NCBI GenBank assembly: GCA_041392805.1
Contig: JAWKLJ010000001.1
Span: forward strand, 2,480,001-2,544,000
Reading direction: 5' to 3'
Length of the DNA stretch: 64,000 nucleotides
Source: Saprospiraceae bacterium
GTDB taxonomy: Bacteria; Bacteroidota; Bacteroidia; Chitinophagales; Saprospiraceae
Shown: positions 36,020 through 46,401 of the stretch, piece by piece
Numbering within the stretch: the stretch's first letter is position 1
Layout: each line of letters begins with the position of its first letter
The notes under the pieces: generated by a model
The model's input: the letters and a program-made list of their open reading frames with translations, nothing else
Database searches by the model: none
What the model was told of the DNA's origin: nothing
Translations under genes and position numbers: made by a program

Positions 36020-36948
36020 TATTTTGGACTTATACGCACAATCTTTTTGTCCTCACTTAATTCGTATTGTAATTCCATAGGATCGCAGATAAATTTAAGT
36101 GCGGCCATCAAATCATCATTGGGAAATCCACCGTCATAAATCCTATATTCCACTTCCTTCCAGACTACCTTAATGGCATACCGCCTACTCAATTCTGCAA
36201 ATACGCGACTAAGCGGCAACCCATTGCATTCCGTCCATCCCCTAAACCAACTAGGCGATGGCGTCAGGGATAAGTTGGTAATGGTAAATTGGCCATCGGT
36301 CTCAAGTACTGCTTTTTGTTCTGCTACGATCTCCTTTTCGCTTTTATCACTCTTCACCTTCACCTTTCCAGTGTAACAAATCACCTCCAATTGCTCTTCC
36401 CTGGCCCAAACATTAAAGCTCGTACCTAATACTTCGACGAGTCCTTTTGGGGTACTTATCGTAAACGTTGAACCCTTTTCTACCGTAAAAAAAGCTTCGC
36501 CTTGCAGGGTTAAGGTCCGCTGGGCTGGCCATTTGGCGGCATCGTAATCGATACTTCCAGCAGCATTGAGTACCACTTTCGATCCATCTGGCAATTCACC
36601 CTCATATTGTGTACCGATGCCTGTTACGATCAAAGGTGTATCCGGCACATACATCCAATAAGCAATGCCTATCAAGATCATAGCTACCGCCGCCGCTGCT
36701 GCATAACCCCACATCATCCTTCTTTTTCTCCTTTTAGCGCCCGACTGCTGCTGCTTCCGCGCTTGCAAGAGTTGCTCCCATGCTGCACCTTCCGAGAAAG
36801 GAGGTAAGGCCAGATTCCGTGAGGTTTCAGCCATCCTGAGCAGCGCTGGATAATCTTCCCTCGCTTGCAACAATTCCTCCTCCGACTGACTCAATTCACC
36901 GTTGAGCCAACGCGCCAGAAAGGTATCGTCCGGGAATGCTTTTGACAT
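36019..36948 (-). CDS. FecR-family anti-sigma regulator
   Basis: 309 residues. A cytoplasmic N-terminus with a WLNGELSQSEEELL motif like those binding ECF sigma factors, one membrane helix (MMWGYAAAAAVAMILIGIAYWMY, about 78-100), and a periplasmic FecR domain (GSKVVLNAAGSIDYDAAKW ... GEAFFTVEKG). The C-terminal domain fits the STN partner region. It transmits the receptor's signal to the sigma factor. 99 bases downstream of the sigma gene. Confidence 0.9.
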   Translation of the reverse strand: MSKAFPDDTFLARWLNGELSQSEEELLQAREDYPALLRMAETSRNLALPPFSEGAAWEQLLQARKQQQSGAKRRKRRMMWGYAAAAAVAMILIGIAYWMYVPDTPLIVTGIGTQYEGELPDGSKVVLNAAGSIDYDAAKWPAQRTLTLQGEAFFTVEKGSTFTISTPKGLVEVLGTSFNVWAREEQLEVICYTGKVKVKSDKSEKEIVAEQKAVLETDGQFTITNLSLTPSPSWFRGWTECNGLPLSRVFAELSRRYAIKVVWKEVEYRIYDGGFPNDDLMAALKFICDPMELQYELSEDKKIVRISPK

Positions 36949-37047
36949 TTTTGTTTTTTATAAATTTAAAGTTTCTCTCCTCATTGATATTTGCCGCAAG
37001 CGCTCTTTCTTTACAACGAGCACAAATCATCTCACCCTACCGTTGCC

Positions 37048-37557
37048 TTAATTTTTTTCAATTAGTTTTCTCAATTCGACCAATGCCCCATGCATTCTTT
37101 TCTCCACGGCTTTTACACTGATGTTTAACAAAATAGCAATGTCTTTATACTTCATCCCCTCTACCCTATTGAGTAGAAACACTTCCCTGCTTTTTTCAGG
37201 GAGGCCAACCAGGGCCTGCTCCAAGCGTGCCCGAAATTCTGCTGCTTCCAGTTCCTCTTGTGGGGTATAGGTATGAATAGGTTCTAAGACGGTGATTTCA
37301 TATTTTGCCACGACTTTTCGATGCTTTACCTCATCCAAAAATAAATTGTTGGCCACCTTAAACAGAAAAGCCTTGGCCTTATCGTAAGGAACCTTTTGAC
37401 AGGCTTTCCACATCCTCAAAAAGGCTTCTTGTACGAGGTCATCTGCCAAATCCGCTTCGCCACATTTAAAATAAATGAAATTCCGCAGTGGACGCGCATA
37501 CGTCCAAAACAATGCTTTGAATACCTCTTGCTCACAAATATGGTCTGAATCGGCCAT
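37048..37557 (-). CDS. ECF sigma factor, FecI-like
   Basis: 169 residues. Region 2 (EVFKALFWTYARPLRNFIYFKCG ... DDLVQEAFLRMWKA) and region 4 (LVGLPEKSREVFLLNRVEGMKYKDIAILLNISVKAVEKRMHGAL) are complete. It should transcribe the FecR/receptor pair when the receptor binds its ligand. First gene of the three-gene operon 37557-33356. Confidence 0.92.
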   Translation of the reverse strand: MADSDHICEQEVFKALFWTYARPLRNFIYFKCGEADLADDLVQEAFLRMWKACQKVPYDKAKAFLFKVANNLFLDEVKHRKVVAKYEITVLEPIHTYTPQEELEAAEFRARLEQALVGLPEKSREVFLLNRVEGMKYKDIAILLNISVKAVEKRMHGALVELRKLIEKN

Positions 37558-37654
37558 TTATTTACCTTTGGTACTTGGTTTAGACCCCTTTATTTTTCAT
37601 TCGTTTATTAACAATAGATCAAAATATTCGTAAGAAAGCTTAAAAAAGTCCCTC

Positions 37655-40600
37655 ATGAAACAATTTTGCAGCATGCTTCCTTTTTTTCTTTTGAGCTCCT
37701 ACTTGCTTAGCCAACCTGCCTATTTCCAACAAGAGGTTGATTACGAAATTCTGGTAACCCTTAATGATACAACCCATTCCTTAAGTGGCCAAACGCTAAT
37801 TCATTATAAAAACCACTCTCCGGATACGCTCTTTCAACTTTATTTTCACCTTTGGCCTAATGCCTACCGGGATCAATCCACGGCCCTGGCAAAACAATTC
37901 CTTCAGCAAGGAAAACTCGATTTCTATTTCTCCAAAGATAGCCAATTGGGTTACATTTCAAACCTGGATTTTGCAATTAATGGAGAGAAAGCCAGTTGGG
38001 CCCTTGATCCGAAAAACCCAGATATAGCCATCATCGCCTTGGCAAATCCACTCTTACCTGGTCAAAAAATCGAGATCAGCACCCCCTTTTACCTAAAAAT
38101 CCCAGCTTCCTTTTCACGGCTGGGCCACATTGGGCAGTCTTATCAAATCACGCAATGGTATCCCAAGCCCGCCGTGTATGATCGGGAGGGCTGGCATCCG
38201 ATGCCATATCTTGATAATGGAGAATTTTATTCCGAGTTTGGCACCTTTGAGGTATCCATTCAGCTTCCAGATAATTACGTGGTTGGTGCAACTGGTGTCT
38301 TACAAGAGGAAAGCGAAAAAGCATTTTTAATGCAACGTCACGAAGCGACCAAAGCCTATCTTGATAGCCTGGATTATCCTTCCTTCGATATCGTAGAAGA
38401 AGCCTTTCCGCCCTCTTCTACAGCATTAAAAACGCTCCATTTCAAAGCTGAAAAAGTACATGATTTTGCCTGGTTTGCCGACAAACGCTTTAAGGTGCTG
38501 GCCGACCAGGTGCAGCTTCCCAATGGCCAAGTGGTTGAAACGCAGGTTTTATTCACCCAAAGTGAAGAGGGGTATTGGAAAAAGGCGATGGACTACCTTA
38601 AACGATCCTTGCTTTTTTATTCAGAAAAAGTAGGGAACTACCCCTATCCACAATGCACGGTGGTCCAAAGCGCCCTGAGTGCAGGTGGAGGTATGGAATA
38701 TCCCATGATAACCGTAATTGATGAGGTGGGAAGTGATTATTTTTTGGACGAAGTCATTACACACGAGGTTGGGCACAATTGGTTTTATGGCATTTTAGCA
38801 AATAATGAACGGCAGTATGCCTGGATGGACGAAGGGATTAATACCTATTATGAACAGCGTTATTTGAAGGCTTTCCAACTGCCTGAGGAAGATTCAGCAG
38901 CGGCCTATCGGGAAACGGCGACTCCCTTTGAAAGCTATCGATTGGCTTACCAGTACCAGGCGCGTACTCGAAAAGAACAAGCGCCAAGCACACCAGCAGC
39001 GGAATTTTCAGCCAACAATTATTGGTTGGGCGCATACGAAAAACCAGCGTTGGCCTTTTATATGCTGGAAAACTACCTCGGCACCGCTAATTTTGACCGG
39101 GCAATGCAGGCTTATTATCAAAACTGGCAATTCAAACACCCTTCTCCTGCTGACCTTCAGGCACATTTAGAAACCGTCGCGGGAGAACCGCTAGATTGGC
39201 TCTTTAATGGCCTACTCGGAAGTAATGACCATTTAGATTATGCCATTCAAGGAGTTAAAAAAGAGGGAAATCAACTGGCTATCGTTGTTAAAAAAAAGGG
39301 CGCGATTTCAAGTCCTATTGCCATTGGAGGCATTAAAGATAATCAACTACAAAACATCACCTGGCATCAACCAACGGGAGCGCAGACTACTATTCTACTG
39401 GCAGATGAGGGCTATGACCAAATAGTCATTGATCCTTTAAATTGGACCCCTGATTTAATCCCACAAAATAACGAGTGGCGCCGCCAAAGCCTTTTTCCCA
39501 CCATAGCTCCCTTACGTTTCCCATTGTTGGGGCTTTTTGAAAACCCCAAACACACCAATATCAATTGGATGCCCACCTATCTTTCGAATGCCTATGACAA
39601 ATCCATGTTTGGGCTGGCTATTTACAATACGGTTTTCCCCTTTCGATCCTTAGAATATGCCTTGGCGCCCATGTATGCCTTAGGAAGCAACAGCTTAAAT
39701 GGCGCTGGTATCGTCCAATATCACCACTATCCCAAAACGCGGGGAATCGAGAAATTAACCATCGGAATTCAAGGAAAAAGCTTTCATTATTTTACACAAA
39801 CGGAACTGGACTATGATTTAAAATATAGCCGCCTGGTTCCTTTTATTCGATTGCATTTGAGGTCGACTCCAACCTCCACTTTTTCGCAAAGCATCGAGCT
39901 TAGAAGTGTTGGATTGTGGACAGACAAAGCCATATTCAGCAACCTTGGAACCTATAGTGGCAATCGGCAAGAAAAAACCTTTATTCATCGCCTATTATAT
40001 GAAGGAAAAAACCAGCGCGCCTTAAATCCCTTTGAATATCGTTTCGCCCTAGAAAGTCAGGCTTATGAAGCTAGTCTAAAAAACCAAAAATACCTGCGCG
40101 CCAGCCTGGAAGGGCAACATCAACTCACCTATGCGCCTGACCGCCATTTATTCATTCGCTTCTTTACAGGTGTACACCTGAACAACAGCCGACGGAAAGC
40201 TGGCGCCATTTCGCCAGGTGCCTTCAACCTGGTCAGTCAGGGCTTTAATGATTATCGTTTTGAAGATGCCTACTTTGGTAGGAACGAAACGACAGGCTTT
40301 AATGCTCAGCAGATAACAATGAGAGAGGGCGGCTTTAAAACACCGATTCCCCAAGGTTTTCAACTGGGAAGGAGCAATGATTATGTACTGGCCCTAAATT
40401 TCAAGGTGGATCTTCCTTTACTAGCGGCTAGTCCACTCCATATTCGGCCTTATGCTGACCTGGGCTATTTTCACAATGCTACCCCGATTGGCCAAAATGC
40501 CACTTTCGCCGACCAATTCCTTTGGAATGGAGGGCTGGCCATAGAATTGCTAGATGGGGTCATAGGTTTTTACTTCCCTTTTGTTAGTTCTAAAAACCTA

Positions 40601-40699
40601 CAGCATCTTTTGTTTGAACGTGGGGGCTATTTTAGCAGGGTAAGCTTTGCTTTTGATATCAGCCGGGGAGACCCCAGAGAACGATGGGGTGCATTTTAA
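37655..40699 (+). CDS. M1-family metallopeptidase with C-terminal barrel-like region
   Basis: 1014 residues. Signal peptide (LPFFLLSSYLLSQ), an N-terminal beta-saddle of M1 type, then GGGMEYPM (the substrate-binding GxMEN equivalent) and the zinc site HEVGHNWFYG with the third ligand Glu in AWMDEGINTYYEQ. Residues after about 620 resemble a beta-barrel or other strand-rich outer-membrane module (YALAPMYALGSNSLNGAG, QLTYAPDRHLFIRFFTGVHL). Probably anchored at the outer membrane and trims N-terminal residues from peptides. Note the second residue after GGGME is Tyr, not Asn, as in many Bacteroidetes members. Confidence 0.82.
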   Translation: MKQFCSMLPFFLLSSYLLSQPAYFQQEVDYEILVTLNDTTHSLSGQTLIHYKNHSPDTLFQLYFHLWPNAYRDQSTALAKQFLQQGKLDFYFSKDSQLGYISNLDFAINGEKASWALDPKNPDIAIIALANPLLPGQKIEISTPFYLKIPASFSRLGHIGQSYQITQWYPKPAVYDREGWHPMPYLDNGEFYSEFGTFEVSIQLPDNYVVGATGVLQEESEKAFLMQRHEATKAYLDSLDYPSFDIVEEAFPPSSTALKTLHFKAEKVHDFAWFADKRFKVLADQVQLPNGQVVETQVLFTQSEEGYWKKAMDYLKRSLLFYSEKVGNYPYPQCTVVQSALSAGGGMEYPMITVIDEVGSDYFLDEVITHEVGHNWFYGILANNERQYAWMDEGINTYYEQRYLKAFQLPEEDSAAAYRETATPFESYRLAYQYQARTRKEQAPSTPAAEFSANNYWLGAYEKPALAFYMLENYLGTANFDRAMQAYYQNWQFKHPSPADLQAHLETVAGEPLDWLFNGLLGSNDHLDYAIQGVKKEGNQLAIVVKKKGAISSPIAIGGIKDNQLQNITWHQPTGAQTTILLADEGYDQIVIDPLNWTPDLIPQNNEWRRQSLFPTIAPLRFPLLGLFENPKHTNINWMPTYLSNAYDKSMFGLAIYNTVFPFRSLEYALAPMYALGSNSLNGAGIVQYHHYPKTRGIEKLTIGIQGKSFHYFTQTELDYDLKYSRLVPFIRLHLRSTPTSTFSQSIELRSVGLWTDKAIFSNLGTYSGNRQEKTFIHRLLYEGKNQRALNPFEYRFALESQAYEASLKNQKYLRASLEGQHQLTYAPDRHLFIRFFTGVHLNNSRRKAGAISPGAFNLVSQGFNDYRFEDAYFGRNETTGFNAQQITMREGGFKTPIPQGFQLGRSNDYVLALNFKVDLPLLAASPLHIRPYADLGYFHNATPIGQNATFADQFLWNGGLAIELLDGVIGFYFPFVSSKNLQHLLFERGGYFSRVSFAFDISRGDPRERWGAF

Positions 40700-40765
40700 T
40701 TTCCGATTGAAATATTCGTAAAAACTCGTAATTTCACTTGCCTTTTCACTTAATTTAATCTACTC

Positions 40766-42898
40766 ATGCTAAGATTACTTCCTTTATTGCTGTTGATCAC
40801 TCTATTGGGCTGCAAAACGGACAGCCCCACCAAAACCACGATCAGTGCTGCGCCACAGGCCAAGAAAGTCATTCACACCTTCACGGAACACGACAATACC
40901 CGAGAAGACCCCTATCACTGGTTGAGTGATAAAAATAACCCGGAAGTAATTCAACTGCTTGAAAAAGAGAATGAACACACCACAACTACGCTCGCCCATA
41001 CCAAAGATTTACAGGATCAACTTTATGAAGAGTTAATAGCCCGAATAGAACAGAAGTACGAATCGCTACCTTCAAAAAACAATGGTTATTGGTATTATGT
41101 ACGCTATGAAGAAGGAAATGAATACCCACTTTATTGTCGGAAAAAGGACAACCTTGATGCACCCGAGGAAATTCTCCTCAATGTCAATGAAATGGCAAAA
41201 GGATATGAAATTTACCGTCTATTCCAATATTTTGTTAGCCCCGACAATGAAAAAATCGCCTTCCTGGTAGATACTTCAGGAGACCGACGGAATACCCTTT
41301 ATTTCAAAGACCTAAAAACAGGAGCCTTGCTAGCCGACCAGGTTTCCAATTGCGCTTATGGTGGCGCCTGGGCCAATGATAACCAACATTTTTTCTATAC
41401 ACTAAACGATAAAACCGTAAGAAGCGACCGCGTTTTTCGGCATAAATTGGGCGACGACATCACCGGCGATTTACAGATATATGCAGAGCCAGATAGCACC
41501 TTTTCGGCAGGCGTTACCCGCTCTGAAGATGGCCGCTATATCTTTATGGGCTCAGGAAGCACTACTTCAGCGGAGTTCTGGTATGTGCCCGCAGATCAAC
41601 CAACTAGCCAGCCGAAGGTCATTCAGCCCAGACAAAAAGGATTGGAGTATCAAGTAGAAAGTTATACTGGCCAAGACTTTTACATCTACCATAATCACAA
41701 TGCACGCAATTTCAAGATTTCAAAAGCGCCGATAGCTCGCCCAGGGCTTGAAAACTGGGAAGATGTGGTTCCTCATAAAAAAGGTGTTTTGATCAATGGT
41801 TTTACCGTTAAAGAAAAATATGTGGTCGTTCAGGAACGGTCTAATGCCTTAGACATGATTCATGTGATCAATCGGGAAACGGGAGAGGAAAGCTATGTGA
41901 ATTTTGGCGAGGATGTTTATTCCGCTAACATGTACAATCCTACCGACGAATTCCGCTCCGATAGTATTCGCTATAACTACACCTCTCTAACTACGCCCAA
42001 TTCCGTTATCGGCTACAACCTGACCACTAAAGCCAAGAAAGTACTCAAGCAAGAAATCGTCGGCGGCAACTACAATGCCGCTTTGTACGAAACCAAACGC
42101 TTATGGGCAACCGCTACAGACGGAACCAAGGTGCCCATCTCCATCGTCTATAGCAAAGAAAAATTCAAGCAGGATGGAACGCATCCTTGCCTTTTGTACT
42201 CGTATGGTTCCTATGGTTCCAGCAGTATGCCTTCCTTCCGGTCTAGCGTGATCAGCCTCCTCGATCGTGGCTTTGTATACGCGATTGCCCATATCAGAGG
42301 TGGCCAGGAAATGGGTCGAGAATGGTACGAGGACGGCAAATTATTACATAAGAAAAACACCTTTACCGATTTCATCGACTGCGCCGATTTTTTGGTAAAC
42401 GAAAAATATACTAATAAAGAAGGGCTCTTTGCCATGGGAGGTAGCGCAGGTGGTATGCTCATGGGCGCAGTGGTCAATATGCGCCCCGATCTGTTCAAAG
42501 GCATTATTGCCTATGTCCCCTGGATGGACGTCATCACCGACATGACCAATCCCAACCTTCCCCTAACGACCTTGGAATATGAAGAATGGGGTGATCCCTT
42601 TGTAAAAGAATACTACGATTATATGCTGAGCTGGTCACCATATGACAATATCAAGCCCGCAGATTATCCGGCCATTTTGGCAACAGGTGGATTGAATGAC
42701 ACCCAGGTTCCTTATTTCAGTCCAGCCAAATGGGTGCAAAAAATACGAGAAAATAATACCGGCAATGAGCCTGTTCTATTTAAGGTGAACATGGGTGCTG
42801 GCCACGGCGGCGCTTCCGGGCGCTTTGAACGACAAAAAGAGACGGCCCTCGTTTACGCTTTTATGGTAGACCAAGTGTCGGAAAAGGTTAAAAATTAA
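40766..42898 (+). CDS. ptrB: Oligopeptidase B-like S9A peptidase, lipoprotein
   Basis: 710 residues. A lipobox (LLITLLGCKTD) is followed by the seven-bladed propeller (about 80-430, starting REDPYHWLSDKNNPEV). The catalytic domain has the nucleophile Ser in MGGSAGGMLMGAVVNMRPDLF, Asp in ATGGLNDTQVPYF and His in MGAGHGGASGRFE. The box around GGSAGG together with PLTTLEYEEWGDP is characteristic of oligopeptidase B, which cuts after basic residues, although the Bacteroidetes specificity may differ. It follows the M1 gene on the same strand by 66 bases and probably works on peptides in the periplasm. Confidence 0.85.
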   Translation: MLRLLPLLLLITLLGCKTDSPTKTTISAAPQAKKVIHTFTEHDNTREDPYHWLSDKNNPEVIQLLEKENEHTTTTLAHTKDLQDQLYEELIARIEQKYESLPSKNNGYWYYVRYEEGNEYPLYCRKKDNLDAPEEILLNVNEMAKGYEIYRLFQYFVSPDNEKIAFLVDTSGDRRNTLYFKDLKTGALLADQVSNCAYGGAWANDNQHFFYTLNDKTVRSDRVFRHKLGDDITGDLQIYAEPDSTFSAGVTRSEDGRYIFMGSGSTTSAEFWYVPADQPTSQPKVIQPRQKGLEYQVESYTGQDFYIYHNHNARNFKISKAPIARPGLENWEDVVPHKKGVLINGFTVKEKYVVVQERSNALDMIHVINRETGEESYVNFGEDVYSANMYNPTDEFRSDSIRYNYTSLTTPNSVIGYNLTTKAKKVLKQEIVGGNYNAALYETKRLWATATDGTKVPISIVYSKEKFKQDGTHPCLLYSYGSYGSSSMPSFRSSVISLLDRGFVYAIAHIRGGQEMGREWYEDGKLLHKKNTFTDFIDCADFLVNEKYTNKEGLFAMGGSAGGMLMGAVVNMRPDLFKGIIAYVPWMDVITDMTNPNLPLTTLEYEEWGDPFVKEYYDYMLSWSPYDNIKPADYPAILATGGLNDTQVPYFSPAKWVQKIRENNTGNEPVLFKVNMGAGHGGASGRFERQKETALVYAFMVDQVSEKVKN

Positions 42899-42917
42899 GC
42901 ATTTATCAAGGCTATGA

Positions 42918-45566
42918 CTAAAACAACTTAGTCTGCCCGTTATCTTCTATATCAAAATCAATGCTATCTCCAGGAGATAGCTTATCTTTTTTTGCAGTTA
43001 TTACTTCTTCTTCATTTGCACCACCTCCTTCATCGGGGTTAGGTGTGACATCTTTGAAGCTAGATAATTTTTTATCAATCAATTTATTACCTAATGCTTT
43101 CCAGCCTTTCACTTCAATGAAATCAGCCAGTTCTACCGTCGCTACTTCCTTGCCCTCTTTGGTCCGGTAGCCATATTCCAAAATGGGTTCTGGATCCGCA
43201 GAAGCAAAATAGAGTTTGGTGTTTTTGTGCTCCGAAAGGAAGGGGAAGCGTTGATTGAGTTTATTTGTCTCAATTTGAAAGCGTTTGACCATTGTCCACT
43301 CCTTGCCTCCTTCAAAATACACGGCACTTATAACCGTATCTTTCTTTAACTTACCAACATGCAAGACCTCATTGGTATCAAATTTCTTGTTATAATCGAG
43401 TTCCAGCTGTTCGTATTCTCCACTTTTATAGATGGCCAAAAGGCTATCACCCGTATCAAAGGCACCTAAATAAACACCTCTTTTTTCCGTATTTACCCGA
43501 CCACTTACCTCGTCCATCCACACTTTGATGGCTCCGAGTGTAGATTTGCCAGCTTCTTTAAGTACTATTTTCCGAACAGGATAACGGGTAAGGATATTAC
43601 CTCCTGAACCGCGCCCTTTAATATCAATCGTACTAAAGTCAAAATCGAATACTTTTATGCGGGCCTTGCTCCCCTGGGTCAGTTGTACATTAATGATTTC
43701 AGCTTCTCCATTGGGATTGGCCGTAAAGTATAACAATTTGGAGCCCTTGGTGCCCTTGGTCATATCATATTCCCGGTCGCGGGTTATGGCTGTTACATTG
43801 AACCTTTTGACCATGGTTCTACCACTTTTCCCATCCACATAGACCATATTGTAGGTCGTGCGCTCATCACCTTTCTTCCAAACATCGACATGAATAATGT
43901 CTTTGCCCATAAACACTTTATCTGCAATGCGCGACACCTGGAAATTTCCATCCTTTCTAAAAACGATAATATCATCAATATCGGAACAGTCGCACACAAA
44001 CTCCTCTTTTTTCAGAGAATGCCCTATAAAGCCTTCGGCCCGATTGACATACAGTTTGGAATTATTGGCTACTACCTCTGTCGCCGTAATCGTATCAAAT
44101 GTAGTGATTTCGGTAAGGCGCTCCCTTCCTTTTCCATATTTCGCCAATAAATCCTCGTAATAGGCAATGGTATATTCTGTCAGATGGACCAGGTGGTGCT
44201 TGACCTCCTCTAGGGCTTCCTCCAATTTAGCAATGAGTTCATCTGCCTTAAAAGCGTTGAATTTAGAAATTCGTTTAATTTTGATTTCCGTAAGGCGGAC
44301 AATATCATCCTCGGTTACCTTGCGCAATAAAAGCAAACGATTGTCATTAGGCTGGGGCTTTTCCCCAGGAACAATAACATATTTTTTGAGTTCGAGGTCG
44401 ATCGTTTCGATAACGGCTTCCCAGGTTTCACATTCTTCTATTTCCCGATAAACCCTGTTTTCAATAAATATTTTTTCCAGGCTAGCGAAATGGAGTTTTT
44501 CCTCTAATTCTCCTTTCCGTATTTCGAGTTCCTGACGCAATAAATCCTTGGTGCGGAAAGTATTGATGTGCAGGATCTCTTCCACCGTAATAAAATGTGG
44601 CTTATTGTCGACAATGACGCACGCATTGGGTGAAATAGGCTTTTCACATTTGGTAAAAGCGTATAGTGCATCGATGGTTACATCAGGAGACACACCAGGC
44701 GCCAATTCAATTTGAATTTCTACATCCTTGGCGGTATTATCTACCACCTTTTTAATTTTGATCTTCCCTTTATCATTCGCCCTAATGATGTCTTCAATCA
44801 GGCTGGAAGTCGTTTCTCCAAAGGGCAAATCCTTGATGACAAGTGTCTTTTTATCCAGGGATACTATTCGAGCCCTGACTTTTACCTTACCTCCTCTTTT
44901 TCCACCATTATAATCCGTCACATCGATCATCCCTCCCGTCTGAAAATCGGGATAGATCTTAACCTTCTTATCCTGCAAAATTTTGATGGAGGCCTTGATC
45001 AGCTCTATGAAATTATGTGGAAGTATTTTGGTGGATAGCCCTACAGCAATTCCTTCTGCTCCCTGCGCCAATACCAATGGAAACTTCATGGGTAGATTAA
45101 TGGGCTCACGCTTACGACCATCATAAGAAATTTGCCATTCGGTGGTTTGGGCGTTGAAGGCGACGTCGAGGGCGAACTTGGTGAGGCGTGCCTCGATATA
45201 ACGCGAGGCAGCAGCCCGGTCGCCGGTCCGCGGATCTCCCCAGTTTCCCTGGCAATCAATCATCAGGTCCTTTTGGCCCAGGTTAACCATGGCATCTCCG
45301 ATGGCGGCATCTCCGTGTGGATGGTATTGCATGGTCTGGCCAATGATATTCGCCACTTTATTATAGCGTCCATCATCCATTTCTTTCATGGCGTGAAAAA
45401 TCCGCCTTTGCACAGGTTTTAAGCCATCTTCCAAGGCGGGAACCGCACGCTCCAGGATAACGTATGAAGCATAGTCTAGGAAGTAGTCCTTGTACATCCC
45501 ATTCAAGCTAATAACCTGGTCTTTTTCTTCTCCGTTTGGGGTAATGTCTAAAATATCATTGCTCAT
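42918..45566 (-). CDS. parC: Topoisomerase IV subunit A
   Basis: 882 residues. The breakage-reunion domain begins DYFLDYASYVILERAVPALEDGLKPVQRR. The quinolone region is HPHGDAAIGDAMV and the catalytic Tyr is in AASRYIEARLTKF (about residue 124). A long coiled-coil tower (about 330-460) and a six-bladed C-terminal domain with degenerate blades follow. It ends with an acidic tail (DSIDFDIEDNGQTKLF). The degenerate C-terminal blades and length fit ParC rather than GyrA. ParE is not next to it in this window. It decatenates replicated chromosomes. Confidence 0.9.
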   Translation of the reverse strand: MSNDILDITPNGEEKDQVISLNGMYKDYFLDYASYVILERAVPALEDGLKPVQRRIFHAMKEMDDGRYNKVANIIGQTMQYHPHGDAAIGDAMVNLGQKDLMIDCQGNWGDPRTGDRAAASRYIEARLTKFALDVAFNAQTTEWQISYDGRKREPINLPMKFPLVLAQGAEGIAVGLSTKILPHNFIELIKASIKILQDKKVKIYPDFQTGGMIDVTDYNGGKRGGKVKVRARIVSLDKKTLVIKDLPFGETTSSLIEDIIRANDKGKIKIKKVVDNTAKDVEIQIELAPGVSPDVTIDALYAFTKCEKPISPNACVIVDNKPHFITVEEILHINTFRTKDLLRQELEIRKGELEEKLHFASLEKIFIENRVYREIEECETWEAVIETIDLELKKYVIVPGEKPQPNDNRLLLLRKVTEDDIVRLTEIKIKRISKFNAFKADELIAKLEEALEEVKHHLVHLTEYTIAYYEDLLAKYGKGRERLTEITTFDTITATEVVANNSKLYVNRAEGFIGHSLKKEEFVCDCSDIDDIIVFRKDGNFQVSRIADKVFMGKDIIHVDVWKKGDERTTYNMVYVDGKSGRTMVKRFNVTAITRDREYDMTKGTKGSKLLYFTANPNGEAEIINVQLTQGSKARIKVFDFDFSTIDIKGRGSGGNILTRYPVRKIVLKEAGKSTLGAIKVWMDEVSGRVNTEKRGVYLGAFDTGDSLLAIYKSGEYEQLELDYNKKFDTNEVLHVGKLKKDTVISAVYFEGGKEWTMVKRFQIETNKLNQRFPFLSEHKNTKLYFASADPEPILEYGYRTKEGKEVATVELADFIEVKGWKALGNKLIDKKLSSFKDVTPNPDEGGGANEEEVITAKKDKLSPGDSIDFDIEDNGQTKLF

Positions 45567-45837
45567 TTTTCCATCTCTTTATAACCCGCTTCATTCAATT
45601 GGTCTCCAATATCAAACATTTGAACGAAATTACAAAAAAAGCATCTTTAAAAACAAATAATGTCGCAAATTATTAATAACAAAAAAATTGTTTGTTAATT
45701 ATTTTTTATTTCTTTTTTGCCTTAAGCAGCAGATTAAACCTGCACTTCGTTGTTAAGAAAGGGCAATTTTTTATTGGCATTTCTTTCCCTGGTTGTTTAT
45801 TTTGTCCAATTCGCCTAACTTAGCCAATAGGACCAAT

Positions 45838-46401
45838 ATGGATATTGCTTTGCCTTTAGGTATAGAAGAAAAAGACCTTATCAAAGCGTGCGTTCAGAAA
45901 GAACGCTGGGCTCAAAAATTGCTGTATGAAGAGTACTACAGCAAGTTGATGGGCGTTTGCCTACGTTATGCCAATAATGAACACGATGCCCTTGATATCC
46001 TGCACGAAGGATTCATCAAAGTATTTCGAAATATTAACAAATATCAACCTGGTACCTCCCTCATCGCCTGGATGCGAAGGATCATGGTCAATACATCCAT
46101 TGATTATTGCCGAAAAAACATTAGGCGTCGGACGGAAGATATTGAAGAGGCTTTTGATGTAAGTGCTTCCGAGGCGGACGCGATTAGTCAATGCACAGAA
46201 AAAGAAATACTCGAAGCCATACAGCAATTGTCACCTGCGTATCGAACAGTTTTCAATCTGTATGTCATAGAAGGATATTCCCATAAGGAGATCGCCGATG
46301 AGCTGGAGATTACAGAAAGCACTTCTCGATCCAACCTTGTAAAAGCCAGAATAAAACTAAAAGCTATTTTGAGTTCGAGATTCTACGGATATGAAGAGTA
46401 A
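45838..46401 (+). CDS. ECF sigma factor (RpoE-like)
   Basis: 187 residues. Region 2 is EEYYSKLMGVCLRYANNEHDALDILHEGFIKVF. Region 4 is IQQLSPAYRTVFNLYVIEGYSHKEIADELEITESTSRSNLVKAR. The ATG at 45838 is used; an upstream in-frame start at 45793 would begin with TTG. It overlaps the next gene by 11 bases, implying coupled translation with the likely anti-sigma protein. The 271-base gap before it (45567-45837) is AT-rich and shared with the divergent parC. Confidence 0.9.
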   Translation: MDIALPLGIEEKDLIKACVQKERWAQKLLYEEYYSKLMGVCLRYANNEHDALDILHEGFIKVFRNINKYQPGTSLIAWMRRIMVNTSIDYCRKNIRRRTEDIEEAFDVSASEADAISQCTEKEILEAIQQLSPAYRTVFNLYVIEGYSHKEIADELEITESTSRSNLVKARIKLKAILSSRFYGYEE